The position numbers were made by a program, and so were the translations under genes. A stretch of DNA of 64,000 nucleotides from positions 79,726,524 through 79,790,523 of the forward strand of contig CM037877.1 of NCBI GenBank assembly GCA_021292165.1, in the 5' to 3' direction. The notes under the pieces are model-generated. The model made no database searches. It saw only the letters and a program-made list of their open reading frames with translations, and had not been told where the DNA came from. The DNA is from Shinisaurus crocodilurus (Eukaryota > Chordata > Lepidosauria > Squamata > Shinisauridae). This document shows positions 54,756 through 64,000 of this stretch, piece after piece (within the stretch, counting starts at the first letter, position 1; every line of letters begins with the position of its first letter).

Positions 54756-54900
54756 TCCTTAAAAGAAGGATAAGTAGGTAGTAGGAAGCAGGCAAGGCTG
54801 AGAGATAATGACTGGCTCAAGGTGACCAGTGAGCCTCATAGATGGGTGAGAATCAAACCTGGGTCTCCCCGGTCCTAATCCAACATTCTATCCACTTCAC
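54650..54900 (-). mobile_element. tRNA-derived SINE (family S1)
   Basis: Head complement: GAGGACCAATTAGG-type sequence is not intact, but AACCTGGGTCTCCCCGGTCC and ATCCAACATTCTATCCACTT match the family head. GTGAGCCTCATAGATGGG matches the body. A (CA)n (54718-54752) replaced the region occupied by (CTC)n in the 53.3 kb copy. Confidence 0.75.
54718..54752. repeat. (CA)n microsatellite
   Basis: About 17 units. Confidence 0.95.
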
Positions 54901-55111
54901 CAGGGGTAGAGAACCTATTGTTAGTTAAAGCTTTTACTGCCAGTAACTAAGCCTCAGGAGAGGCATTCCATCCTTTTAAGATGGGGGAGGGGGAACTCAC
55001 AGAAGCTGAGAAACCACCAAATGATCAGTGGTTGGGGGGAAAGGGACAGGGACATCGGGGGAACTCCAGAAGGCCAGATTGGGACCCCTGGCCTGAGGTT
55101 CCCCACCCCTG
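54901..55111. mobile_element. hAT-type MITE at the SINE head
   Basis: Ends CAGGGGTAGAGAACCTATTG and CTGAGGTTCCCCACCCCTG are inverted. Possible degraded duplication CACTTCAC/CACTATAA. The interior lacks the usual palindromic core. Confidence 0.65.
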
Positions 55112-55124
55112 CACTATAACATTC

Positions 55125-55290
55125 TGGGTCTTCAAAGCACTTCATACAAATCATTCTGTTGTGATCCTTACGACAATCCTGCAAGGATCATTCTCCCCAT
55201 ATTGCAGATGCAGTCTCAGGGATTGTGGTTGCCTCTTGAGTTCATGGCAGATGTGAGATTCAAAGCAAAGACTTTGTGATTCACAGCTCC
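55125..55290 (-). mobile_element. MIR-like CORE-SINE
   Basis: TCAAAGCACTTCATACAAAT, GTGATCCTTACGACAATCCT and CCCCATATTGCAGATG follow reversed MIR order; matches 25990-26230. Confidence 0.6.
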
Positions 55291-56542
55291 ATCTCATAGC
55301 TACTACAATTCTCCAGCTCTCTGCACACCTATGCTAATGCTAACCATACTTAGCATAAGTATGCTTAAGACCATGGTTAAAAGTAGCTTTGCAAACTGTG
55401 GTTTGGTCTAACTACCATCAACATTAACACTGGTGCAGAGATGTTAAACTGAGTTGAACACAACCTGAGTATCTTTCAGCATGACCAACTGGGGCATTCC
55501 TTCACACAAAATATCCCAGAAGACAGGCATTTCATATTGAGAAATATGAATGTATAAATGTATTTACATAAAATGTACATGCAGGTAAGTAAATATTAAG
55601 GTGTGTGTGTGTTACATAACAGAAGTAATTTGGAGTTTGAATGAACATGGAAAGCCCTTAGCACAGTATGTTAAAGAGAAAGGTTATTGATTACAGAATA
55701 GAAGTAATCAGTTCCTCTTTCATAGTCTACAGTATATATGGAAGTCTTGGCTTCTTTTCGACATAAACGTCCTTTACATAAGAAGTATAAGCCCAGGAGT
55801 ATTTTTCTCTCTTTTCAGTAAACCATGTCACAAAATAATGTTGTACTTGACAGAATACCAAAAAAAAGAGGGAAAGATTCTAACCCCTTCCCCTCTTTTT
55901 ACATACCACTGGCCTGTATCAAATTGCTCAGGGCCTATAAAGCACCACAGAAATACCTTTCGTCTTCTGTCACCAGGTAACCTCAGACAAACATCCACAG
56001 GTAGATGTTTGCCAGGTAGAACTTACTTGTCACTCAAATATCATTTTTCCAATAAAAGTTTGATTTAGGTATAATAAACACAGTACAAAGGAATGAAAAC
56101 AAAGAAGAGGTCATTACAAGAAGATGCATCAGTACAAACAACCCCAAATATCTTTTCTATATAATTAAAATGAATATGTGACTCATAACATCACTACTAC
56201 CAACCAGGCGTCATGCTTAAGCAAAACTAGGCAAAGAAGATGGAGGACTTTTAAGTCAGCACTACCAAACAGAATAACTGTGGCTATGGTGGGGGGAATC
56301 GCTTTCCACCCCCACCCCTACAAAATATCTTCTTTTCTCCTTGCTAGAAATCCAGCAGGTGCTCCTGATTACTGAAGAACATCACCTGCCCTGATTAATG
56401 AAGATTCAAGAAGAATTTTTGTTTCAGAAAGCTGAGACAGACATCCTACCTGACAGTTTTTAAAAAAACAACAGCAGCTGCAGCTGCAGCACCATATCTG
56501 CTGGCTTGGATTTAATCCCCAGTGCCTCTGGTCAATGTTCAG

Positions 56543-56893
56543 TAGGGATGTCGGAGAAATCTGCAACGGATTCAAATGAGTTTGGATTTCTATGACTCTG
56601 ACTTGCGGATTCTGCAGCAGATCAGCTTTTCCTGGATTCCACGGACTTGTGGACCAGTTTTTTTACTTTCCATAATTTTACATAAATTTAGTTGTAGAAA
56701 AATACAAAAAAAATTAAAAAACACCACAGACTGAAAATGTGCATTTCCCCCATTGGCTAAAGTGTGGAAATATGCATTTTGGGGGGATTTGCGCAAAATC
56801 TAGTTCTGTCAATGAGTGGATGACAAAATGAAAGGCTCCTGACAACCCATGAAACACAGACGGAACGGACTGAATGAAGTCCGTACATCCCTA
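56543..56893. mobile_element. AGGGATG-ended element
   Basis: Inverted ends TAGGGATGTCGGAG and CCGTACATCCCTA. The interior has AT-rich words typical of the other copies (TGTGGAAATATGCATTTTGG). Non-coding. Confidence 0.65.
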
Positions 56894-57023
56894 GATCAAG
56901 GGTGTTCTGGCCCTGTCGTTCAATACTTCCCCTGCCCTTTTTATTGCAAAGCAGCATAGGAATTAAAACTGCCCATAGTAGGAAGTCCTGTAAGGTAACA
57001 TAGTCTCAGTCCCAAGAGATTTC

Positions 57024-57690
57024 TAGGGATGGGTGAGAATTTGGTTTGGTTGGTTATTTGATAAGACCTTTCAAAATTGTCAATTTTCTTCATAAATGGA
57101 ATGGAAAGAACTTGAGATTTAAAAAAAAATGTGGGAGAAAATGAATCTGACAGATTCATCCATCCAGGCAGAGACCTGTGAGTGCTTAGCTCCAAAAAGT
57201 CTGGGTTTGAATACCTGTGTATCAAACTATGTTTGGGGTGCAGAATTGGGGCTGCCACCTATTTTTTCTGACAGGCTCCTCATCTTTAAAAGCTACATGG
57301 CAGGCAGGTACACAGGGGCATGGTCTTCTATATGCTTCGAATAGCTGTACTTATTGAATTTGACTGGTACAGATGGGTGAGAATTTCATTCTGTTTGTCG
57401 TTTAAGAACATAAGAAGAGCCATGCTGGATCAGAACAAGGGTCCATCTAATCCAGCATTTCGTTCACACAGCGGCCAACCAGCTACACCACATGATCCCA
57501 CCAGCAGGACATTAATGCAACAGCACCTTCCCACCCATGTTCCCCAGCAATTGGAGTACACATAGGCATACTCTGATACTGGATAAGAACTTAGCAAAAT
57601 TCACAAATGTCTTCATAAATGGAATGGAAAGAACTCAAGATTTAAAATATTCAGCAGTGGGACAAAGAGAAACGAACAGATTTTCCCATT
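57024..57690. mobile_element. AGGGATG-ended element with nested repeat and tRNA-like core
   Basis: Left TAGGGATGGGTGAGAATTTG, right ATTTTCCCATTCCTGA. The interior matches 32697-33094, including GAGTGCTTAGCTC and GTCTGGGTTTGAATACCTGT. Part of the left sequence (CTTCATAAATGGAATGGAAA) recurs at 57610-57629, so the element is internally duplicated or two copies are joined. It contains a GCTGGATCAGA repeat (57404-57587). Confidence 0.65.
57404..57587 (+). repeat. Squamate-type repeat (GCTGGATCAGACC family)
   Basis: AAGAACATAAGAAGAGCCAT, GCTGGATCAGAACAAGGGTC, AGCAGGACATTAATGCAACA and CCATGTTCCCCAGCAATTGG; longer than the 7075 copy. Confidence 0.7.
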
Positions 57691-58720
57691 CCTGAATAAC
57701 ACCATCTGAGAAAAGATGAAAGAGAATTCATCAACCAGTAGAGAAGCATGATATGATATGGGGTTGGCAGAGTTGACTTGCTGCCTGGAACGTTTGTCTG
57801 GTGTGCTACTACTTCTGCTGCAGCCACCGTTGCTTGACATTTATAGTGTCCTATGCACTGGGCAGGATATAAACATTTTAAAGTTGCTACAGATAGACAA
57901 GATAGGGAGGGGGGAATTGATCCATGAATCAGGCATGAGACAGGAAGATGGCAAGTAATGAAAATTATAATGATTCAGAAAACATTTTGTTACAGTAAGT
58001 ATGTATTGAAATGGCAGGAGGAGAGAAAGAGGCAGTAAAATGAGCCGAGAAGGAGGAACTCCTCCTTGCCTTGGGAGAAGCATGAGAGAAAGTATGGAGA
58101 CGCGAAGGAGATAAAGGGCTCTGACAGTAGAAGAGTTTGTGGAGGAAATGGTGTTTAGCAGAGAGGAAGGGGAGCTTGAATTGATGGAGAGTTCCAAAAG
58201 TGAAAACACATTAACTTGAAGTTAATGTGAAGGTTGACATCGAGCTTGTGTAAGGATTTAAGGAAAGGGGTGACATGTTAATAGAGATAAAAGAGAGTGG
58301 GGGCATGTTTGTATCAGCAGAGGCACAGACATAAACGGCCTAGTGCAGTGATGAGAGTCTATTTACTGCAATGGTGCAAAATCAATAGAAAACCCTATTA
58401 GCAACCTTGGCTGTCCATGACAATGAATGAATGGGCTAACTGGAGCAGCAGGTTGGTCAGCTTAGAGACAGTACTGTTGGTCAAGGTTCATGGTTGGGTC
58501 CCCATGGGTGATGCTTCAGTGGAAATGCCTCTCGGGCAGAATCATCAGGAAAGCCTTGCAAGTTGGATGAGTAGAAGGGGAAGGCAATGGTGGTACGTTT
58601 CTCTCCCTCTGCTCTTTCCTCTTCATCCACCACAACCAATTGCAGGTCATCGTGTGTGTATTTTTCTGTTAATTAGATTAATAGAAGGAGGCCCTTTTAC
58701 ATAGATAGGATAAGAAAAGA
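57691..58720. other. Unclassified; possibly an old LINE 3' UTR
   Basis: AG-rich stretches (58010-58200) with stop-rich frames. Layout is vaguely like LINE 3' UTRs at 53.7-54.0 kb but not enough to call. Confidence 0.3.
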
Positions 58721-58724
58721 GTGC

Positions 58725-59045
58725 AGAAAATAATGTATATTTTATTATCACAGCCACAAATGTCATTTTCCTGGCTCGGCAAGCTTCTCGTGGAACATGG
58801 TTGGATCAGTGACTCTACAATTTTAAAGATGCCCACCGTATTCCCTTAGTGAGAGAGAATTAGATACCCTACCCCCGACCTCAGAGCTGCTGTTTTCACT
58901 GTGCGCCTTTGTTGCTCTGGATAACAAAAGCATACATACTATAATTACTCCAATAGGGACAAACAGGCCTTCATCTATTGTCTCAGCAAGAGCCGGACAG
59001 AGGTTGAATGCACTTTTGCAAGGCTGCAGGGGAGGTGGAGATGTC
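58725..59045. other. Candidate conserved non-coding element
   Basis: Repeat-free. GTGCGCCTTTGTTGCTCTGG and GATAACAAAAGCATACATAC form an inverted pair of SOX-like CTTTGTT/AACAAAAG words; CTATAATTACTCCAATAGGG is homeodomain-like. The minus strand also has a 74-codon frame (59047-58823) with a hydrophobic run VPIGVIIVCMLLL, which I regard as chance. Confidence 0.35.
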
Positions 59046-59715
59046 ATTTTGGCTGTGTATCAGTAGACATTAAATACATTGGAGTGAAGCAGAAGTAACT
59101 TGTAGGGGTTTGACATTCCTGCTGTGAGGAAGGAATGCTTTCACAGCACCCTTTTCCATCACAGAAGCAGGAGGAGAGGAGGAACATGTGTGGGAAATGT
59201 CTATATACTCGACTATCAATTTACAAGTACAACCTGCTCTCTTTTTTTATATAGGAAAAAACAGGTGAGTGAGTGAATTCCAATTACTGGTCACTGATCT
59301 GACATAACCAAATTGATAAATATGGCTCGCTTTGTTAGCATTTGGATTTATAGATAACTGAAGGCAATATCAAGTAGGATTTGCTACCTATCTCCAGTTG
59401 TAACAGTTTAGGTCCTATTTTCAACAATATAAAGTAATGCTGATGCTATAGTTCCAAGCCAACCTTCATGAATGATAGAATTATCAATAGGGCATTCCGT
59501 TACTATTCCTTTAATACATCTCTTAAATTGTAGCTTGAAGTCTATTCAGCAGGATTGTGCTTTCGTATTACATCAAACAATGGTCCACAGAATTGTGCCC
59601 TTCAAGAGCAGGAAAATTTAAGCAGCAATATCTACATTAAAGGAACAATGTAATTATTATGGCTGTGTATACATGCTATTATTGAACTGAATGGCAGAAA
59701 AAGTACAGACTATGC

Positions 59716-59851
59716 CAGGGGTAGGGAACCTGGTGTCCCCTGGATGTTTTGGACTACAACTCCCATAAGCCCCAGCCAGCATGGCCAATGGTCAGTAATT
59801 ATGTGGATTGTAGTCTAAAACATCTGGCGGGCACCAGGTTTCCAACCACTG
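59716..59851. mobile_element. hAT-type foldback MITE, 8-bp TSD
   Basis: Ends CAGGGGTAGGGAACCTGGTG and CACCAGGTTTCCAACCACTG. Inner arms are ATGTTTTGGACTACAACTCC and GTAGTCTAAAACATCTGG. Duplication GACTATGC (59708-59715)/GGCTATGC (59852-59859), one mismatch. Confidence 0.88.
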
Positions 59852-60449
59852 GGCTATGCTATAAGGAAAGAATTGAGCCTCCTGAGAATCTAAGCTTTCT
59901 CCTTCTTTCTTTAAATTTTTTTTTAAAAAAATACAACAATTCCAGACTTTATGGCTACAAAAATACACTCAAAAGTATTTTGACAATGCCACAAATATAT
60001 CCAGAGATGTGGTGGATAAGACTTCCATTGATGGGGGATAAATACCTTTTTGCCCTTCCCCATCACTGACAAACTATAAATTATGCAAAAATAATTTAGT
60101 GATGTCACTGAAGTTCAGAATTACCTGGTTTGGAATACCAATTTGTCCATCTCATTAAACTCAATTGCATTTTGAATCAAACAGCACTTCACCCCAAAGT
60201 TCTGATTGATCTCAGGATGTAAAATTAGGTTCTCTGCATGTATAGTCAGTGTTCAGCAGGCCAGGCACCCAAAGAGAACTACTTTGTAGGTGCATGCACA
60301 AAGGTTCTTTAATGTTTAACACCTGAAACTCTCATTGCCATCTTCTTCGTAGGTGGATGCACAGAATTTTTTACTGTGAAGTTCTTTCTCTCACTGAAAA
60401 TTAATCTTGATTCATGTGAATTACATAATCAGGCTATTTGACCAAGCAC

Positions 60450-60700
60450 CTCTGTCATCTTCCTCATCATCATCATTGTCCTTTTCATCACCACGATTAA
60501 TCTGTATCCCACTTTTCCCTCCAGAAGGAAGCCAAAATGGCTGACAATATAATACAAAAACGAATACAGTAATATAAAAACACAGCCAAACAATATAAAA
60601 AGTTAATAAAAATGCTACCATAAACCTATAGAGGTTCAAATTCGACATGTAAGAAAAAATCAATTCAGTACAAAATTCATAAACATTAAATCAATAAACA
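60450..60700 (-). mobile_element. LINE 3' tail fragment
   Basis: TCTGTATCCCACTTTTCCCT, CCAGAAGGAAGCCAAAATGG, CTGACAATATAATACAAAAA, then A-rich UTR; the layout of reversed LINE tails elsewhere. May extend to about 61100. Confidence 0.55.
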
Positions 60701-61619
60701 AGAGGATAACACAGCACATATTTTAGCCAAAAATACACATTAATACCCCCAATTCAGAAGCCACTATAACAAATTATTGGAATATGGAACATACTGTTAA
60801 AGGGGAAAAATCCACCCTAATTCCAGCAGAAGACAGGGAAAAAACCAGGCACCCTTGAATTAATATAGTAATATCAAACGATAACAAGAGCCAATGTAGC
60901 ACCCTTATGTAAAACCTGACCTCTCACAGCAGCCTAATAAAACGTTAGGAAAAAGAAGGGCAGCCCCCAGTATTCCAAATAGATCATCCACAGGAGGCAG
61001 TGGCCTCTGCTAGTGGTTGCTACTTTTTAGTTTTACTTCATCCGGGAGCACACTCAGAAGGCACTGCTGAAACACTTCCTTCTACCAGTCTGGGGAACAA
61101 CCATCTGATCTCAGGGCCTTATTTGGCTTGATGTTTCAAGCAGATTTACTCAAGAGTCAGCTGGTTTTCTCAAGTGTAATAGGAGACAGAGCAAGGGGCA
61201 CATGACAGCCCCTTACCCCAGTTCTCTGCTGCCGCTGTTGTTGCTTTGTGTTCAGTAAGTATTTTGTCTCTATGTGGGACAATTCTTTTGATTGTCTCTT
61301 GCAACCATTTTATGTAGTTGTTGTCTCCTGTCCCATCTAAACCTAAAACCCACTCTTCTTCCTGGGTGTGTTGGGGGGGCTTGGGGGAGGGGGAGTGGTG
61401 CTCTGTCATGGTGCAATTCTGAAGAGGCAATACAATAAGGCACATCCATGTGGCACAGTCAGTGTGCACATGCTCCAACATCACTGGAAGGAAATGACAC
61501 TCAGATACAGATGAGTTGTGTGTTTTTTTCAGAAGCTCATTGAGAAAAACCCATAATTACCAAGATAATTCTGAACACAGCCACCATTAAAAGTAAGGGG
61601 GAAACATATTATTCACAAT

Positions 61620-62040
61620 TTTAGGGATGGACAGATCATTCTATTTTTGGGTCATCTTAATTTCACATATGTTCATTCATAAGTACGTTCCATCCCATTT
61701 CTGCATTAATGTGCAAGTTTCTTTTTTCTAAAATCCACATGGAAATGCATATAGCATTTATATATGTACAGTATATTAACATATTTTCCTCACCAAATAA
61801 ACATTTATAAACTTATTCATACCAAATGTACGCATTTCTAAAAGTATGTTATCCCAAAATATGCATTTTAGAACACATTTTGGATTATTATTATTTTGAA
61901 GCAAGAACTGCAGTACACAATTTGGAGAAGTGTAAAACTTGAAGAATAATTAAATCCCAAGATGCACATTAGTCTGGAAGGTGTGGATAAGGTCAGTTCG
62001 CATCAGAATTTGCAAAGGTCAAATTCTTCAAGCATCTCTA
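61620..62040. mobile_element. AGGGATG-ended MITE, 8-bp TSD
   Basis: TTCACAAT flanks both sides (61612-61619 and 62041-62048). Left TTTAGGGATGGACAGATCAT, right CAAGCATCTCTA. The interior has repeated ATGCAT and ACATTT-like words (AAATGCATATAGCATTTATA, AATATGCATTTTAGAACACA). Places the AGGGATG family with 8-bp-TSD (hAT-like) elements. Confidence 0.7.
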
Positions 62041-62451
62041 TTCACAATAAGAAAATTATGTAAATGTAGTCTAATAAAATTGTATAATATATATTCAGAA
62101 TTAGGTTTTTCTTGGTGTAGAATTTGGTTTGCTGGAGCACTGAAAACTTTTTTTCCTTTCCTTTTTCTTTCTTTTCTTTTCTCCATGGATAGAACACACA
62201 CAACCCTATTTCAGAAGATACATTCATCTAGCACAGCATTATGTGTGGACTAAAACACTTCCAGGATGGTTGTATAAACACAATACATTATTGTCAGATT
62301 CTGACATGATTGCAACTCTGGAAATGCATGGTTTCACTCACTGCTTCCACATGGAAGTGCTTACATGAACAAGTTGGTCCTTGGGCAAATTACATCAGAA
62401 CAGGATAATTTTAAACTGTTTATCCTCTGTCCTTAAGGAAATCAAGATAAA

Positions 62452-62463
62452 ATAATAAAATAA

Positions 62464-62509
<46 letters not shown>

Positions 62510-62510
62510 G
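62452..62510. repeat. (AAT)n microsatellite
   Basis: About 17 units following AATAAAAT-like sequence. Confidence 0.95.
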
Positions 62511-62561
62511 ACCAGCAAGGGTGAGTTAGCTTTCACATTAGAAGTTTGATGCCATTATTTA

Positions 62562-62715
62562 GGAAGCTACTTTCCTGAGTCAGACTATTGGACCATCTAG
62601 CTTAGCATTGTCTACACTGACTGGCAGCAGATCCCGGGTTTCAAGCCAGTGTCTTTCCCAGTCCTGCTTGGGTATGTCAAGGATTGAACATAGAACCTTT
62701 TGCATGCAACTCATC
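62562..62715 (-). mobile_element. tRNA-derived SINE (family S2)
   Basis: AGGAAGCTACTTTCCTGAGT, TATTGGACCATCTAGCTTAG, CATTGTCTACACTGACTGGC, then a degraded head with TTTTGCATGCAACTCATCTA; matches 19777-19970. Confidence 0.75.
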
Positions 62716-64000
62716 TACTCTACTCTACAGTCTGTCCAGGCCCAATCCTTACCTCTGTGTCACAAGTGAACTGAGATAATTGCATGTAAGAGCATAATGA
62801 ATTAAGTGTGCAATCTTACCGGAAGCCTACAATCTCAGATGCTTCTGAGAATCTTGTGATCTGTCGGGCTGTTGCCAGGCAAGGCAGGATGAGTGATGGA
62901 GGCTATTTTCACCCCTCCATCCTCCTTTTCAGGATGTTCTACTAGACGGGCCTTTGAGCCAGGGGCTTGGAGGCCATTTCAATGGCCCTTCCCCTGCCCA
63001 CCCACCAGCCGGTCCCACCTTCCCCTTTCCACCATGATGCTTGAGCTTTTTGCCACAACTGGAAGGGGCTTGGGGGAGTGCAGTGGGGAAAATCCATGTT
63101 CAGATCTCCTCCATGGCTGGAACACTGTCTGGAATGCCATAGGGTTGCTCTGTAAGCCACCGGGATTTCAGTGGGGTTTATGGTTTATTTACATCTAGGT
63201 TTATGGATACCTAGTGGGGCCTTATTTTGGAGCAGACCTTTCTCTCTCTCTAGGACTTGTGATCCCTCCCTTGAGGACATTTCCTGTGGGCCAAGAAGTA
63301 GAAGTAGCATCCCTCCCAATATTTGCACATTACTCCAAAGTTGTGCCATTCAGTTGCTCTAATTCACACCTTTTTTTTTTGTTGGTGCTGTTTTTGAAGG
63401 AAATGTTATTTCATGTTGAAAACCTTGAAATGTCTTTTGGCTGTTTGTCAAAATTAAATTTTGTTGCAATCACAGAATGACTCAGTGCTGCAAAGACTTC
63501 AGTTTGCCCCCTGGAGCCGAGTCCAGATATACTCAATTTAGAGTTATGTGAATGCTTAAGGGATGTGAAAGCTCTTTGGAGGTTATGTTTAGACTAGGCT
63601 AAATCCTATTTAGCAAAAGAAAAAAAATCAGAATGGACAGCCAAATCCACATTATTGGTACCAGTTCAGTGCTCTTTCAGATGTGGAATGAAAGTCCGTT
63701 CTATTAAAAAGCCTTCAGTGTTCACACCAATTTCTTCTCAATGTTAGAATGTTAAACTAATATTTATTGCCCAACTACAAGGCCTCAGGAACCTGAAAAT
63801 GTTTTCACCTCCACTGGGATATGTTATAGGCTTTAACGGAATGCTAATTTTCACCTGTTTGGGTAAGCACTGAACAGCATGCCTTGACTTAAAATAAGCA
63901 GCTGAAAAAGCAAATGATTGCCCCTCCCTTGCCTTTGGAGGAAGTGTGGAAAAACTGGGGTTTCTAATGAATAAAACCATTATTTGATTAATCTTCTTGA
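62716..64000. other. No recognisable feature
   Basis: Unique-looking DNA to the window end. Frames of 60-100 codons lack domains or codon bias. Confidence 0.4.

Noticed and set aside
58823..59047. Minus-strand 74-codon frame with a membrane-like segment
   Set aside because: Isolated, no partner exon, no clear splice sites, and the DNA looks like a non-coding element; kept only as a side note.
1..64000. CRISPR array, operon, integron or prokaryotic defence system
   Set aside because: The window is vertebrate nuclear DNA; the only regularly repeated units are microsatellites and transposon copies.
1..64000. Endogenous retrovirus or LTR element
   Set aside because: I found no LTR pair, primer-binding site or gag-pol-env-like frame; all reverse-transcriptase traces are of LINE type.

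Overview
The window is non-coding nuclear DNA of a vertebrate, most likely a squamate reptile (lizard or snake). Supporting this are L1 retrotransposons beside CR1 and L2/CR1-like LINEs, several tRNA-like SINEs, and many hAT, PIF/Harbinger-like and Tc1/mariner-like non-autonomous elements in AT-rich DNA full of short microsatellites. I found no convincing exon of a host protein gene and no intact RNA gene. The species call rests on remembered repeat types, not a search.

Layout. 1-10.5 kb: a CpG-rich element (431-961), a minus-strand L1 with an internal deletion and a hAT inserted in it (L1-A, 1013-4303), a SINE, a decayed EN-RT LINE (about 7.2-9.5 kb), a CR1 tail and a hAT MITE. 10.5-16 kb: a LINE end split by a GC-rich hAT-like element carrying a trinucleotide tract (11651-12271), microsatellites, and a 5'-truncated L1 split by a CR1 (L1-B, 13593-15363). 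16-30 kb: mostly unique DNA with scattered MITEs, SINEs and LINE tails. 30.4-31.7 kb: the most repeat-poor stretch, with the best candidates for conserved non-coding elements. 32.5-41 kb: MITEs including a perfect 66-bp-arm palindrome, a 5S-rRNA-like fragment, and an approximately 800-bp tandem duplication whose copies differ mainly by small deletions. 41.4-48.1 kb: an L1 stub and a full-length, recently dead L1 (L1-C, 41963-48101) with a 16-bp target duplication and two LINE tails in ORF1. 48-64 kb: mixed unique sequence and repeats, including a SINE-in-MITE-in-LINE nest (52.8-54.0 kb) and another conserved-element candidate (58.7-59.05 kb).

No gene system operates here. The content is a history of transposition. 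LINEs supplied the reverse transcriptase for themselves and probably for the SINEs, and hAT and Harbinger-type MITEs moved by transposases not encoded intact in this window. Target-site duplications are readable for about a dozen insertions, and L1 paralogues provide empty-site evidence for two. The most unusual observation is that MITEs with different termini and target-duplication lengths share one arm sequence, which resembles the ZNF143/THAP11 promoter motif.
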